Notes under the pieces: generated by a model | Databases searched by the model: none | What the model saw: the letters and a program-made list of their open reading frames with translations, nothing else | What the model was told of the DNA's origin: nothing | DNA from: Isoperla grammatica | Taxonomy: Eukaryota; Arthropoda; Insecta; Plecoptera; Perlodidae | Assembly (NCBI GenBank): GCA_945910005.1 | Contig: OX246740.1 | Coordinates: forward strand, 54,404,638 to 54,468,637 | Length of the DNA: 64,000 nucleotides | Direction: 5' to 3' | Part shown: one piece after another, positions 27,076 to 37,039 of the stretch | Layout: every line of letters starts with the position of its first letter | Numbering within the stretch: the first letter of the stretch is position 1 | Translations under genes and position numbers: made by a program

Positions 27076-27374
27076 CCAATTTTCCAAGACCCGAACATTC
27101 CAACAAATCTTATACCTTCAAATGTTTCTAAGAATTCTTTCTTTTATTCTGTATTTTTAGACGTTCTGAACTCATTTTTAATCTTACTTTTCCATTATAT
27201 AGTGCGTTGAGACTTGATACTGTACGGTAGTAACACTTTGTTCTCCTTTGTAAATGTTCTGAGAAAGACATAAATACATTTCTAATCCCACTTCATAACG
27301 GTTTGTTTCCTTTATTCTTTTATATTGTTTCCCCCGTAGAACGTAGAAGTTTAATATTAAAATTGTATTTCAAG

Positions 27375-27535
27375 AATAGGACTGTACACTGTTCCCAGTC
27401 AGACTAAAAGATATCAATATTTCTATTCAACAGACTAAAAGACCGACACTGATAAAAAGAGAACTGATTACTTTCCAGAAATCTTTCCTTCATATATTTT
27501 ACTGTTACAAGGAACAGTGTACACTGTACAGTCAC
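27375..27535. mobile_element. MITE family D, copy 2 (diverged)
   Basis: Left end AGGACTGTACACTGTTCC and right end, inverted, TGTACAGTGTACACTGTTCC form an inverted pair around about 110 bp. An internal CAGACTAAAAGA occurs twice. The TGTACACTGTTCC core links it to 12194-12350. Confidence 0.6.
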
Positions 27536-27639
27536 ATCAATTATTGAAACACCAATCACTTGTTCTACTGAGTTGTACTCATAAATTGTAGATGAACCTT
27601 CTTTTCATATGACATTTTATTTTGTTGGGTGTTTTGACT

Positions 27640-27716
27640 TTTATTTATTGTAAAATTGTATAGTTTCTTTCATGTTCTCCTGTGAATAGGATACACATTC
27701 AAAAAATAAATAAAAC
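27640..27716 (+). mobile_element. Probable non-LTR retrotransposon 3' end
   Basis: TTCTCCTGTGAATAGGATAC then ACATTCAAAAAATAAATAAA resembles the other (TAAA)-tailed ends here (GAATAGGATAGACATT). More diverged, so less certain. Confidence 0.4.
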
Positions 27717-27864
27717 GTCACATGAGCGCAGATGAATCCACCCGTCAGGTCGTATTGTTGTTGTTATTGTTACGGAGAAAGGTGGCCGGTGAAAGGTTCC
27801 CCCTCTCCTTCACCCCACCCAATGCAAGGCCACTCTCTCCTGCGACCAGATAGCTAAGCCACCA

Positions 27865-28203
27865 GTGCCGGGTACACATCTGACTACTGACGGCCGCGCC
27901 GCAAACAAACCGGGTCTCTCTGGGTCAATGCGAGGGCGGATACGCCCGACTACACTTTACTATATTAATATACTACATACTACACTTGACAAGCCTCAGT
28001 ATCGCACGCGATCGAACATGCGTCGCGACGTTCGTCTGTGCTTCGTTACTTTACGTCGAGATCTTATCTGATCTTTAATTACGTGCGTTTAATTAAATTA
28101 CCGAGTGTTTTAAGTTAATTTTATTTAAAAAGTGTTTTATTATAATTTAATTATTGTTATCTGATTTACGTTCGAGCTGCTAGTGTGAATATACCGGTGA
28201 AAA
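27865..28203 (+). promoter_or_regulatory. CpG-rich stretch, candidate promoter and 5' UTR
   Basis: CpG steps are much denser here than in the flanks (for example GGCCGCGCCGC, GCACGCGATCG, GTCGCGACG). A CCTCAGTATC sequence at about 27994 resembles the arthropod initiator TCAGT, with A at 27998. The stretch leads directly into the possible coding start at 28204. A long open frame across 27865-28071 has no recognisable product. In a genome depleted of CpG this is a reasonable promoter candidate, but there is no direct proof. Confidence 0.3.
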
Positions 28204-28232
28204 ATGGTACAAATACAGACGAGTCTTACAAG
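28204..28232 (+). CDS. Possible first coding exon of an unknown gene
   Basis: A short open stretch, MVQIQTSLTR with a split last codon, begins at an ATG in a good insect context (GAAAAATGG) with an in-frame TGA six bases upstream of the ATG, so the start would be fixed. It ends at a perfect donor, ACAAG|GTGAGT, in phase 2. It sits just after a CpG-rich stretch that could be a promoter and 5' UTR. I do not recognise the peptide and saw no matching downstream exon in the next kilobases, which hold MITEs and other repeats. It could be chance: the exon is only 29 bases. A transcript spanning 28232 would decide it. Confidence 0.33.
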
Positions 28233-28552
28233 GTGAGTTTACTTTGATGATTTGTGTTGTTTACACATTGCAACTGTGTAAGAGTTAGTCATAATTTAGT
28301 GGGTTGACGTTTTTATGACAGACTTATAATGGTAATTGTAATGAATAACTTTCTCAGATTTTATTACGTTTCCTACACTTCATGTTTACATAAACATGTC
28401 AACATCGTTCTTATGACATTTGAAAATTACGATGTAAAATGGTATATATAGGTAATTTTATTTGTGTGTATGGTGATGAAGGGATTACTTTCAGTCGATA
28501 AAATGACGTCAATAACTCGCTATGCAATAAAATAACAATACACGTTTAACAA

Positions 28553-28717
28553 CACCCTATTACTTAAAGTTGTCACTTTGAGACGTAACTCACCTTAAGT
28601 GATAAAATGTCACGTAAAGTGAGGCTATGTTTAGAGTTCTACCAGTGTTAAACGTATAGATATCACTCAAAGTGAGATAAGTCACAAAGTTACAACTTTC
28701 AGCAATAGAGGCCCTGC
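28553..28717. mobile_element. Short inverted-repeat element
   Basis: CCCTATTACTTAAAGTTGTC, then ACTTTGAGAC, pairs with the inverted right end (CCTCTATTGCTGAAAGTTGT, AACTTTGTGAC). The element is about 165 bp and rich in TCACTTTGAGAC-like words (CACCTTAAGTGA, ACGTAAAGTGAGG, CTCAAAGTGAG). It lies just after the possible exon at 28204, in its presumed intron. Confidence 0.55.
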
Positions 28718-29039
28718 TGAACTTTATAGTCAAATCCGCTCAACTAATAGACGTCCACGGATAACGAACTGGCGACCTCCCACTTACGGATCCACGAGCA
28801 TAGAAAGAATCGTTCTTATAGCTTGTTGAGCATTTTACAAAACTGGTTTCGTTTCTTGTATGGGCCGGTACAGATTACAACGATGTGCTTTAGGTAACTT
28901 ATCATATTTTTGATACGAGGCTAATCGAGCTAATCAATTGGTGCTATATGAAGATGAAAACCGCCACATGACACCCATGTTCAAGTCGGACCATGGTTTA
29001 CTAAACAAACATCTAATCGACGATGATTACTACGCTGGC

Positions 29040-29150
29040 TTGTAGACAACTTGATGGTGCCCACTAAGCCCACTAAGCATTCTCCAAAATGATATCTTAC
29101 CGTATCGTTTTCCCCATAATAAAGACCGAAATCAATCAATCAATCAATCA
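29040..29150 (+). mobile_element. Possible non-LTR retrotransposon 3' end with (ATCA)n tail
   Basis: CCCCATAATAAAGACCGAA followed by five ATCA units (29131-29150). The arrangement is like a LINE end. The body upstream was not identified. Confidence 0.4.
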
Positions 29151-29794
29151 TCACTTTGATTATAGGCCTACTTAGTTATGACGAGACAATCTCCACGTAA
29201 TTCCCTATTCCATCATAACTGGTATTCTAGTGTTCGAAATCATCAATCGAAAGTGTTATTAAGTGAGCGCAAGTGATAATAAAAGGGTATAGAAAGCCAC
29301 AAGGAAGTGTCCACGCGAATAAAAATACACTGTTGACGAGCGATAGTTCTATTACGTTGTTAATTGTTATGACGGAAAATTAAGATGCGTCATAAGATAT
29401 ATAATACCACTAGGTAAAAATGTGCATCATTACAAGTTACACTACATAAATGTACAGAGTCTTTTGGCACAGAGATTTTGAAAACATTGAAAATACCATG
29501 GTATTATTATAGTAAAATTGTGTGCGCGATTTCAATTCAATTCAGCTTAAAGGATATTATGTTGTGACGCGATAGCAATTATTTGCATTTGCATGTAAAG
29601 GAATTGCGATTAATACGTGTGAAGAGATAAAATAAAAAACCTCCCCCTTCCCGAATCGTCGCTGATCCCCAGCGTGGGGATGAGACAATCCGACAACAAC
29701 GCTAATATAATTACAGTGAGAAGAGTCGGGAAGTTCAACGCTGGTATGCGAGACAAACTCAATTTCCATCGTCGCCAATATTCCCGAACCCGTG

Positions 29795-29875
29795 GTTTCT
29801 CTTCTTCCCTCTTGTTGACCCTCTTTGCGATCCAAACGTCCACTACCCCCCCCCCCCCTCCCCCTTTACGCCTCC
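29795..29875 (+). mobile_element. SINE family S, 3' end with poly(C) tract
   Basis: TGTTGACCCTCTTTGCGATC then CAAACGTCCACTA is the family S terminal block, followed immediately by 13 C, a T and more C. Upstream sequence (29640-29790) cannot be aligned with confidence to the other copies by eye. Confidence 0.5.
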
Positions 29876-30026
29876 TAAAACCCCTTAGATTATTTTCTAA
29901 ATTGATCTAGAAACCTTAGACGGAGTTAATTACGGTCTTTTAAATCGTCATTGACAACAATGCACAACAATGCATCTTGATATAACATTTGAAAACTACT
30001 TGTTATTGTTGTTATTCAGTATTGTA

Positions 30027-30695
30027 AAGGATGATTCGCACTATGGGTAAGCTCTCGCTCCGCTCAAGGGACGATCACGCTCACGTGATTTAGGCTGACG
30101 TTCACACTAGACGCTCACGCCGCGCTCACGCCGCGCTCAAACAGAGACAGTTGCACTGTTGCACAGTCGCAGTGTGGTAATAGAGTAGAGTCATGTCCGT
30201 GTGTGCTGTTCCATGGCAATTGCATAAAGTCTAAACAGCTAAATATGAGTGTTCTTTGAAGGTGTTAATAAAATACAATATGCAAACTTATTCAAAACCT
30301 TTCCCACCTCTTCTCAAAGTTTGTTCTTTGCAACATTGTCACTATAACGTGCAGAACCCATGTCGTAGAGATCTGGTATCTCACGTACCAACTCTATCAG
30401 TTGCTCTTCCATTGTAGAAATGACGAATGCAAACAAAAATATTTGTCGACGTATACAATAAATGAAGGGTGAGCGAGGGTTGACCGCAGGCAACCTGTTC
30501 ACACTGGCGCTCAGGTCAAGGGAAGGGACAGTCTCGCTCCACTCAAAGATTCTTCCAAACTTTCACCGCGCTCAAGTGAGCGAACCGTGACTAGAGCGAA
30601 CCCTTCAGTGTGAACACACAGGCCCAAACCAATGCAAGAATATTTGACCGTCCCTTGAGCGGAGCGAGAGCTTACCCATAGTGCGAATCATCCTT
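30027..30695. mobile_element. 669-bp inverted-repeat transposon (element Z) with perfect 47-bp ends
   Basis: The two ends, 30027-30073 and 30649-30695, are identical inverted repeats over 47 bases (beginning AAGGATGATTCGCACTATGG). A TA lies at each border (30025-30026 and 30696-30697), consistent with a TA duplication; a 3-bp TWA duplication is not supported as an exact repeat. The motif CGCTCA occurs many times near the ends in both directions, and GTTCACACT next to it is repeated too, like subterminal transposase-binding sites. The inside holds a broken MADF-type frame and no transposase, so the element is non-autonomous. Identical termini suggest recent movement. The superfamily is uncertain: the MADF points to PIF/Harbinger, the TA to Tc1/mariner-type targets. 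Confidence 0.85.
30245..30412 (-). pseudogene. Broken MADF-type DNA-binding domain inside a MITE
   Basis: On the minus strand an ATG at 30412 opens MEEQLIELVREIPDLYDMGS, then ARYSDNVAKNKL, then a TGA at 30314-30316, followed in frame by EEVGKVLNKFAYC. This matches the start of MADF domains, which open with LIELVREHPxLYD and later have a conserved Trp in WxEIA. The TGA stands exactly where that Trp codon (TGG) is expected, so one base change broke the frame. MADF or Myb/SANT-like proteins are the second protein of PIF/Harbinger transposons and also occur as host regulators. The C-terminal part of the domain is missing. It lies inside a 669-bp inverted-repeat element that lacks a transposase, so it is most likely a leftover of the parent transposon's gene. 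Confidence 0.6.
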
Positions 30696-30790
30696 TATCG
30701 TCAGTGACAACAATGCACAACAATTACAAATGCATCTTCACGTAACATTTGAAAACTACTTGTTATTGTTGTTATTGACGATTAATGTGT

Positions 30791-30920
30791 AATTTCAATG
30801 TCCAGTTAAAGTGTCAAGTAAATTTAACTGTCCGGTAAGCCTAGTTTGATTATTTCTATTGGCCGTTGTCATGGTGAAAACAATTTAACTGAGGAGTAGA
30901 TTTTAACTGGGCATTGAAAT
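30791..30920. mobile_element. Short inverted-repeat element C
   Basis: About 130 bp with 20-bp inverted ends: AATTTCAATGTCCAGTTAAA on the left and, read on the other strand, ATTTCAATGCCCAGTTAAAA on the right. It contains no gene. It sits inside the right half of the B element, between GACGATTAA and AGACCGTTTAATTAAC, which are adjacent in the mirrored left half. A clear target duplication was not seen. Confidence 0.6.
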
Positions 30921-31042
30921 ACCGGCTCTTAGAAGACCGTTTAATTAACTGCGTCTATACATCAATTCTAGATCAATTTTGAAAATCATCAATTTCCTTA
31001 TGACGACCCGGGCGACGTGCAACGTATCTGATTCGGACGACG

Positions 31043-31441
31043 TTATTGATCTAGTTCGTCGTAAAACACCAAAGAGTGAAATGCCCTGCGAACGGACCTT
31101 GAATGAGCGAAGTCGAGGAATGTGAAAGACACGCACAAGAAATGCACCGATGGTGTCGGATAACCGTGTTGAGCGTAGAATGTGGTGTAACCAACAGACC
31201 GGCCCGCAGAGCTGCTGGAAATAATCGGTGCTAGACGATCGACGTCGATATCTGAGCTTATCAGGGCAGTAGGAGTGCGACAGAGTCCGTCTAGCCGTAG
31301 ACATACAGGTTGCAACAAAATATGGAACTCCACCGACAGAGGTGGCTCAGCAGTGAAATTATCCCAACGTGACTCTAAATTTAGCTCTGCATTTAAAAAG
31401 CATAGTAAATACAAACCTTCAGGGGCCTCATTCCTGTACAT
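31043..31441 (-). other. Overlapping open frames in a GC-richer stretch, not recognised
   Basis: Two overlapping minus-strand frames (119 and 132 codons) cover about 30945-31441. The plus strand reads as a frame interrupted by several stops. The stretch is richer in GC and CpG than its flanks and lies between the nested transposon stack and another MITE, which overlaps the frame's end at 31422. It may be a decayed transposon gene, but no transposase, reverse transcriptase or host domain could be recognised. Confidence 0.15.
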
Positions 31442-31941
31442 TTTTTTAACTCTTCTTAACTCTCGCTAACCCCATGTTAAAATGACCCCGGGGTTAACAC
31501 CTACCCAGGCTTCCCTGCATAATTCGGAGGCAAATATGACCCTGTCTGATAGTAGGGTTAAGAAGAGTTATCTCAACAATACTTGGAAATGCCGCCATTT
31601 TGCCGATGCCCACGTGTATAGTTTCACAAATGTCACATTTCAATTCTTTAATTGGGAATATCCACTTCATGGATACGTTACTGTATGTGTTTATTGCAGT
31701 TTACAAACAGTTTTCTGTATTTACAGTGCATTATGTACAACCTAGATCTGTAAATAGGTAGTTTTATTGAGTGTTTTGTCGACGTTTTGAGGTTATTGGA
31801 CTGTTTTTGTTTGTTATTGATTTTATTTCGTCTCGTTTTTTCAACAATGCCTTCCTTCGATCGACGTCTCAATTGCTGACTCCTGATTGGCTATTGACTA
31901 ACACCGGGGTTAAGTTTGCAAATGTACAGGAATGAGGCCCC
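31422..31941. mobile_element. 520-bp inverted-repeat element with GGGGCCTCATTCC ends
   Basis: The ends GGGGCCTCATTCCTGTACAT are perfect inverted repeats for about 21 bases, and TAACCCCGGGGTTAAC-like blocks mirror each other further in. An 87-codon frame inside (31482-31745) matches nothing I know. Single A bases border both ends, so no duplication can be called. Confidence 0.75.
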
Positions 31942-32812
31942 AGGTGGCTCAAATCATAATTTGGCCCGTGAATGTATTTTTAATCTTAACAAGTTAATAG
32001 TAAACCTAAGTCTACTTGCTGACAGGGTAGTATATGCTAAAAATAGCACGTTATCATGAATTCACTTTGCTTATCCAAGGGTAGCTTGACTATCTAAATG
32101 TAAAGTATGTCCAAATTCCAAGAGAATCCACTGTTGAGGTCTGAAACTAGCACCACTTTGTGTACCCCTCGATGGCAGTGAGTTACAAAAACAACATATT
32201 TATATATGTGGGGGGAGGGTACGTTGCACACATAAAAATAAGAAGAAGAAGAAGTAAAGGAAGAGATCCACACCGTTCCTTTATACATAGAAGCTGCATG
32301 TCTTGATCTCTGGGGGTGTATACTTCAGGTAACCGAATATACGCACAATAATAGGGTGAATTCAGTTGGTTTTACTCACTTTAATAACCTCCCTCACCCC
32401 TTTGTCTAGTGCTGCATCTGCACTCGAAATAATGGATCCATTCCACACCTGAAAGCAAATCAATATAGGAGTAAAGCATGGAAGGAACATGTATTATTAC
32501 GCAAGTCCTTAATGGCCGAGTCAATATTATCTTATACGGGTCAGCAAACTAACCTGATGCAACATGTTTGAACAAGCAATTCGAGTCATAGAAACTTCTA
32601 GTATAGTGAATGTGTTAGCGACTTTGTTTACTGATGTGTTACAGAGAAAGATTGTTTACTATATCGATTTGCAATCGACGTATCCGCGCGAGCCCATATC
32701 GATCGATACAATAATAAGCGATTAATATTCATAATCGATCGTGTATCTTTCAATCGATTGTCATTTCACCCGTTATTAACGCACGTGCTACGGGGACGTG
32801 GAGTGTGTGTGA

Positions 32813-32905
32813 GAGAGAGATAGATAGATAGATAGATAATGGTCTTTATTGAATGCGGGATTAAGGCCAGCAAGGCCTTATCTTCCATCCAACCTTATAA
32901 CAAAT
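32813..32905 (-). mobile_element. Non-LTR retrotransposon 3' end with (TCTA)n tail
   Basis: On the minus strand: GGATGGAAGATAAGGCCTTG, CTGGCCTTAATCCCGCATTC, AATAAAGACCATTA, then (TCTA)n. The order AATAAAG plus a tandem tail marks a LINE end. The tail passes into a GA-rich run. Confidence 0.55.
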
Positions 32906-33231
32906 AATACAATGTGGTAATACATATCATTTGGTAATACAATACCCATGTATTGTATTTACATCATCATTTCATTCATACACATCAATTTAACAAAACA
33001 AAAAATGCAGAAAAACATGAAACAAACTCATCATTCATACACACACCATCCATACGAAAGTTTTACGTAATTTTAGACAATAATGTACAGCTATTTGGTG
33101 GATTCGGTGGGGAGAGAGAGAGAGCACTTGATCGAGTCAAGAAGAGTAACTTTACTCACAAGAAATTTGCCTAAAGAACATAGCAAATAGTTTTTCGTGT
33201 ATAATTTCCTACTAATAAAAATATATATATA

Positions 33232-33414
33232 TATATAAAGTAAGGATACATTTTACGGTTTAACCAATCCAAATTTTATTTAAAATGATACTTCAACGTT
33301 TCGACGACTTTAGCGTCGTCTTTTTCAAGACATACAAACATAAAAAACAAATAAATAAAAAACCACAACAACCAAAAAACACTTGCATATAAAATGTATC
33401 CTTACTTTACACAT
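33232..33414 (-). mobile_element. Penelope-like element fragment with hammerhead-like motif
   Basis: On the minus strand the core is TTGAAAAAGACGACGCTAAA then GTCGTCGAAACGTTGAAGT (33292-33331). This resembles the hammerhead ribozyme motif of Penelope-like retroelements: a 6-bp stem II (GACGAC/GTCGTC) followed by GAAAC. The first core box (TTGAAAA instead of CTGATGA) has three changes, so it is probably inactive. The piece is bounded by inverted copies of AAAGTAAGGATACATTTTA. It lies between an AT-rich microsatellite and a long (TA)n tract. No reverse transcriptase is present. Confidence 0.5.
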
Positions 33415-33435
33415 TGCAACCAACAAAATCTAAAA

Positions 33436-33436
33436 A

Positions 33437-33500
<64 letters not shown>

Positions 33501-33503
33501 TAA
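33436..33503. repeat. (TA)n microsatellite followed by (AATA)n
   Basis: About 50 bases of TA followed by short AAAT units up to 33503. It separates the Penelope-like fragment from an AT-rich region. Confidence 0.95.
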
Positions 33504-33504
33504 T

Positions 33505-36500
33505 AAGGCGATTATTTTCGATTCGATATCGCCTTATTGGAGTTCGATATTAATCGCAAATTATCAATTGAGTGACATCCCTAATTCACATCATATTCAT
33601 GTGGAATATTTTTCATAATGCCATGTTTTGATTATTAGAAGCTTGTGTATCAAGACAATGTGTTTTTCCACGGCATCCCTACTTGGGATTGAACCAAAGT
33701 CCCCTGCCAGCTTCCTTACAAACCCACTAACATTAAGTTGTTCTACTTTATTTGTTGCTAGAGTTAACTTTAGAAAAATATTATAAAGGATTCGAACCTA
33801 CGCCCTCCTATGGATGGCTTTTTGTGATCGTGCAACTTGAAGAACCGTGGTATACTTCGATCATCTTGTTTATTAATGAGTTTTAGCTGCTGCATCGCTA
33901 GTTACAAAGAACTTGATCATTATTCTGCTGTACCGTATGCATTTTAATTTTCCTTGATGCAAGTGTGTGAGAGAGAGGGAGAAAAAAAGAAAGAGAGAGA
34001 CGTGAAATTAATTCTCGTCGTCGACTAGTGGTAGCCATGCAAATCAGACGACAGAGTCAAGAAAGAGAGAGACGGGCAAATTCGATTCGATTACATTCGA
34101 TTGTACGAGAAAACAGTACGATTCCTCGAAAAGAAACGCCACTTTGCATATAATTTTACATCCCATAGAAACTTTTTCTCGCATCTCCAACTTCTTTGGT
34201 TTTCAACCTATTGATGTGCGACGATGCTTTCTATCTTTCTTCTTCTCCTGATTCACTTGAAATGATTTCATTGAAGAAATACATCGATGGTTTGAATGCT
34301 TGTAAAAACAACGGCTTTTATTATGATTGCGTTTTGAGTCAAAGGGTGCTTGAATGGCGTTTTATTTTGAGACTTCTATAATATTAAGTTCGGGTTTTTT
34401 TGTTTGTTTCGGCGAATCAAAGAATGTCTGTCTGGGTAGAAATGTCTGGAGTCAACTCGTTTTGATGTAATATGATTTTGCCTAACGGGCTACGACAAAT
34501 TCATTTTTTAAATATCTCGAGAAGGCTGCACTATATAAGTGATAAGTAATAAGTGATGTAAGTGATAAGTGATATTTATTTCGCGGTTTCTACACCTGAA
34601 TCATCGGAAACAAACTTCCCTCACAACCGTGACTGAACCAAATTGTTATAACAACATCAACAACGAATTAAGTGAAATCAATTTCTATTTTTTATGATTA
34701 ACAACCCATAATAATTCGTGCTCTAATATCACGATGTCTGTTATTTTCTTTAATTAAAACACCAAATGAGGTAGAGGCAGGATTACAATTTACGACCAAG
34801 GCGGCCGCCAGTTTTCCAAACTTGATCTTTACTTCAGTCAAACCGGTCTCCAGTCTTAATGAACCATATCGCCTGATTTCAGCTGCATATGTCTATGTTC
34901 GACATTGCCTGATTTCAGCTGCACACTGGTCTACATAAATCCACGTTTGACGTCACGATCAGCCTCGTTTCACAAATATCTATTTTTGTTGTAAGGAATA
35001 GTCTCATTTTGTTCCCGTAATTCACCACCTTCATTAAACTCCGATTTATAATCTCGATTTGGTAACCATAGTAATTCAAGTAACTTTACATTCAAAATGC
35101 ATCGCAGTCACCATGATTGTTCGTTAGAAATCTCCGGTTACCGGCTAATCGGAGATTAACAGTTTAGTGCAACCGGCCCTATATCCAGTGTTTGGTGGCA
35201 TTTATTCTAGTCAGCCGATGAGATCAGTATTAAAACGTAAAATTGAAATTAGGTTTCTACTTTTGTAAATGTACGTGCTCAATATTTTTAACCATCTATA
35301 CCAGTCTGTCAAGATCATATCAGATGGATAGAACGGGGTCGTTTTATGACTTCTCTTCAAGTTCCTAACTCTAACAATCAACCTCGCACTCACTCCAAAA
35401 CGTAAACATTTAAAACTCAGCTGAGGACCCGACAACATACCAGATAGCCAAGCTTTAATTGATGATGCGCACCAAATTAGAAGTGTTTAGGACTCTTACC
35501 CGATTGGACCCCCCCCTACACCCCCTAATGGGATGAAGTTGTAAGTTGCAGCGCACGCAATCACATTTAGCCTTCTGTCCAGGAGGAAATAGATCCACTC
35601 TGTAAACGAATGTTTTCAGCACATACAGTATAGAAACTAGTATAGTATATAATACTAAAGGCAAACTACATATTTGTATAGCTAACGGAAATATTAACTG
35701 AGGTTTGTGTGGCTAAAGAACACACTAACTAACGTCAATACTAAATATCTCTGTTGGAACCAACAAATAAACACGATGTTTGTAGCAGTAATCTTTGGTC
35801 TGTTTGGCGCTCGGTATTTTAATAGTGTTCACGGTGTGTGGATAATTTCCCAGGGGGTTAATCAGCGGGTTTGCTCGAAGCAAGTTTAGTTCACCCTGTG
35901 GAATTGAGAGAGAAAACAACACACCAACATGCGAGTGTACAGGGCCGCAGGATATTATATGTTGATATTAACTAAAGCTTATAGAGCAATGCTTTCGTAG
36001 ATGGGGAAACAAATTATATCAATATGTATGTACCGAATTATTTCGTATTCAAGCAATAAAACCATTTGGAAAATTTGCTTTTAAATTGATAATTAAAGCA
36101 CAGATAAGGGATTGTAGAGTAACAAGTGTAAACCTTTCCAACAATATTACTGTTTTGAACATATTACTAAATGTTCGTACACAAATAAATAATGAAAGAA
36201 ATTCCTGAGTAAACATACATTCACCATCCCCCTTAACATTTCAGTTTGAAATTTTAGTGTTATAAATGTAATAGTGATTGTAAGATTTTATTTTGTTTTA
36301 TAAATTATGTATTGAATTTAATTTTGTTGTTATTTTTCCATCCCATAACAGGACAAAATGGCCAGTGTAAAATATTTTATAATATTGATTTGTAGCCTAT
36401 ACGCTGGACCTCTTTGGTAACCCACGTTTATTGCTCGGCCTTCAGTTTTTTATTCATACAGGATGATATTTTAATTCTCTATAGATGAACGTATAGGATG

Positions 36501-36880
36501 AGAAATAAAACAATATGGTACGTTCGTGAAAAACGGTCACAAAATCCACTGAGTCAGAAGTTCGCAACACAACAACAAACGATGTGGAAAACATAATGGA
36601 AACTTACCTTGGAAACTTTATCTGTGATTACAGCATTGTATATATACAATCATATAACTCTTGACAGGTCAATCAATCAACCAATCAAACAATGCAAACA
36701 TATTTCATTCTGTGTAATCGATCTAAAAAAAATAAAAAAATAGCAGTAGAGTTTAGGCCCCTCAAGAGGAGTAGTATATACCCACACCATGTATCGATCA
36801 GTGAATACAGAAACATTAAACATTGTTGTTTATATATTTTCCAATTCATAACTTTCTAAGATACAGTTCTCAATCTTTCC
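33505..36880. other. Unassigned stretch with possible transposon end
   Basis: GCCTGATTTCAGCTGCA occurs twice at 34872 and 34907. At 35140-35183, AATCGGAGATTAACAG and AACCGGCCCT match inversely the sequence starting at 13456. tRNA-like B boxes occur at about 33687 (minus) and 33787, without a full tRNA. No gene was seen. Confidence 0.45.
34535..34575 (+). repeat. Short AAGTGATA tandem repeat
   Basis: Five or so imperfect units of AAGTGATA/AAGTAATA form a small array. No other meaning is evident. Confidence 0.75.
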
Positions 36881-36890
36881 CCTTGTCTTA

Positions 36891-37037
36891 GGTTGGAATT
36901 CATAGTCGGCCCCTACACTTAGGGGCGCCCATTGTTACCAAGGTAACAATTGTTTGCATGTTATTTCCCATAAACAAAACAAATCCATAGCAACAATGGG
37001 TACCCCTAGGTGTAGGGGCCGACTATGAATTCCAACC
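36891..37037. mobile_element. Tourist-like MITE (PIF/Harbinger type), 147 bp
   Basis: The inverted ends GGTTGGAATTCATAGTCGGC pair almost perfectly over about 50 bases each, so nearly the whole element folds into a hairpin. TTA stands on both sides (36888-36890 and 37038-37040), the 3-bp TWA duplication typical of PIF/Harbinger elements. No coding. A short unpaired centre lies around 36955-36985. Confidence 0.85.
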
Positions 37038-37039
37038 TT

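Larger units (their letters stand above)
29892..30988. mobile_element. B-family MITE, interrupted by elements Z and C
   Basis: The left end at about 29892 (TTCTAAATTGATCTAG...) and right end near 30988 (CTAGATCAATTTTGAAAATC) are inverted copies of each other, and the inner parts still pair (TAGACGGAGTTAATTACGGT against 30929-30955). They match the ends of the B element at 52489-52820. Without the inserted Z (669 bp) and C (about 130 bp) the host element would be of the usual size of about 300 bp. An 80-bp segment starting GACAACAATGCACAACAAT occurs as a direct repeat on both sides of Z (29950-30020 and 30704-30777). Confidence 0.6.

Noticed and set aside
29120..29150. CRISPR-like short repeats (ATCA units and other tandem words)
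   Set aside because: Simple microsatellite tail without spacers, in an animal genome.
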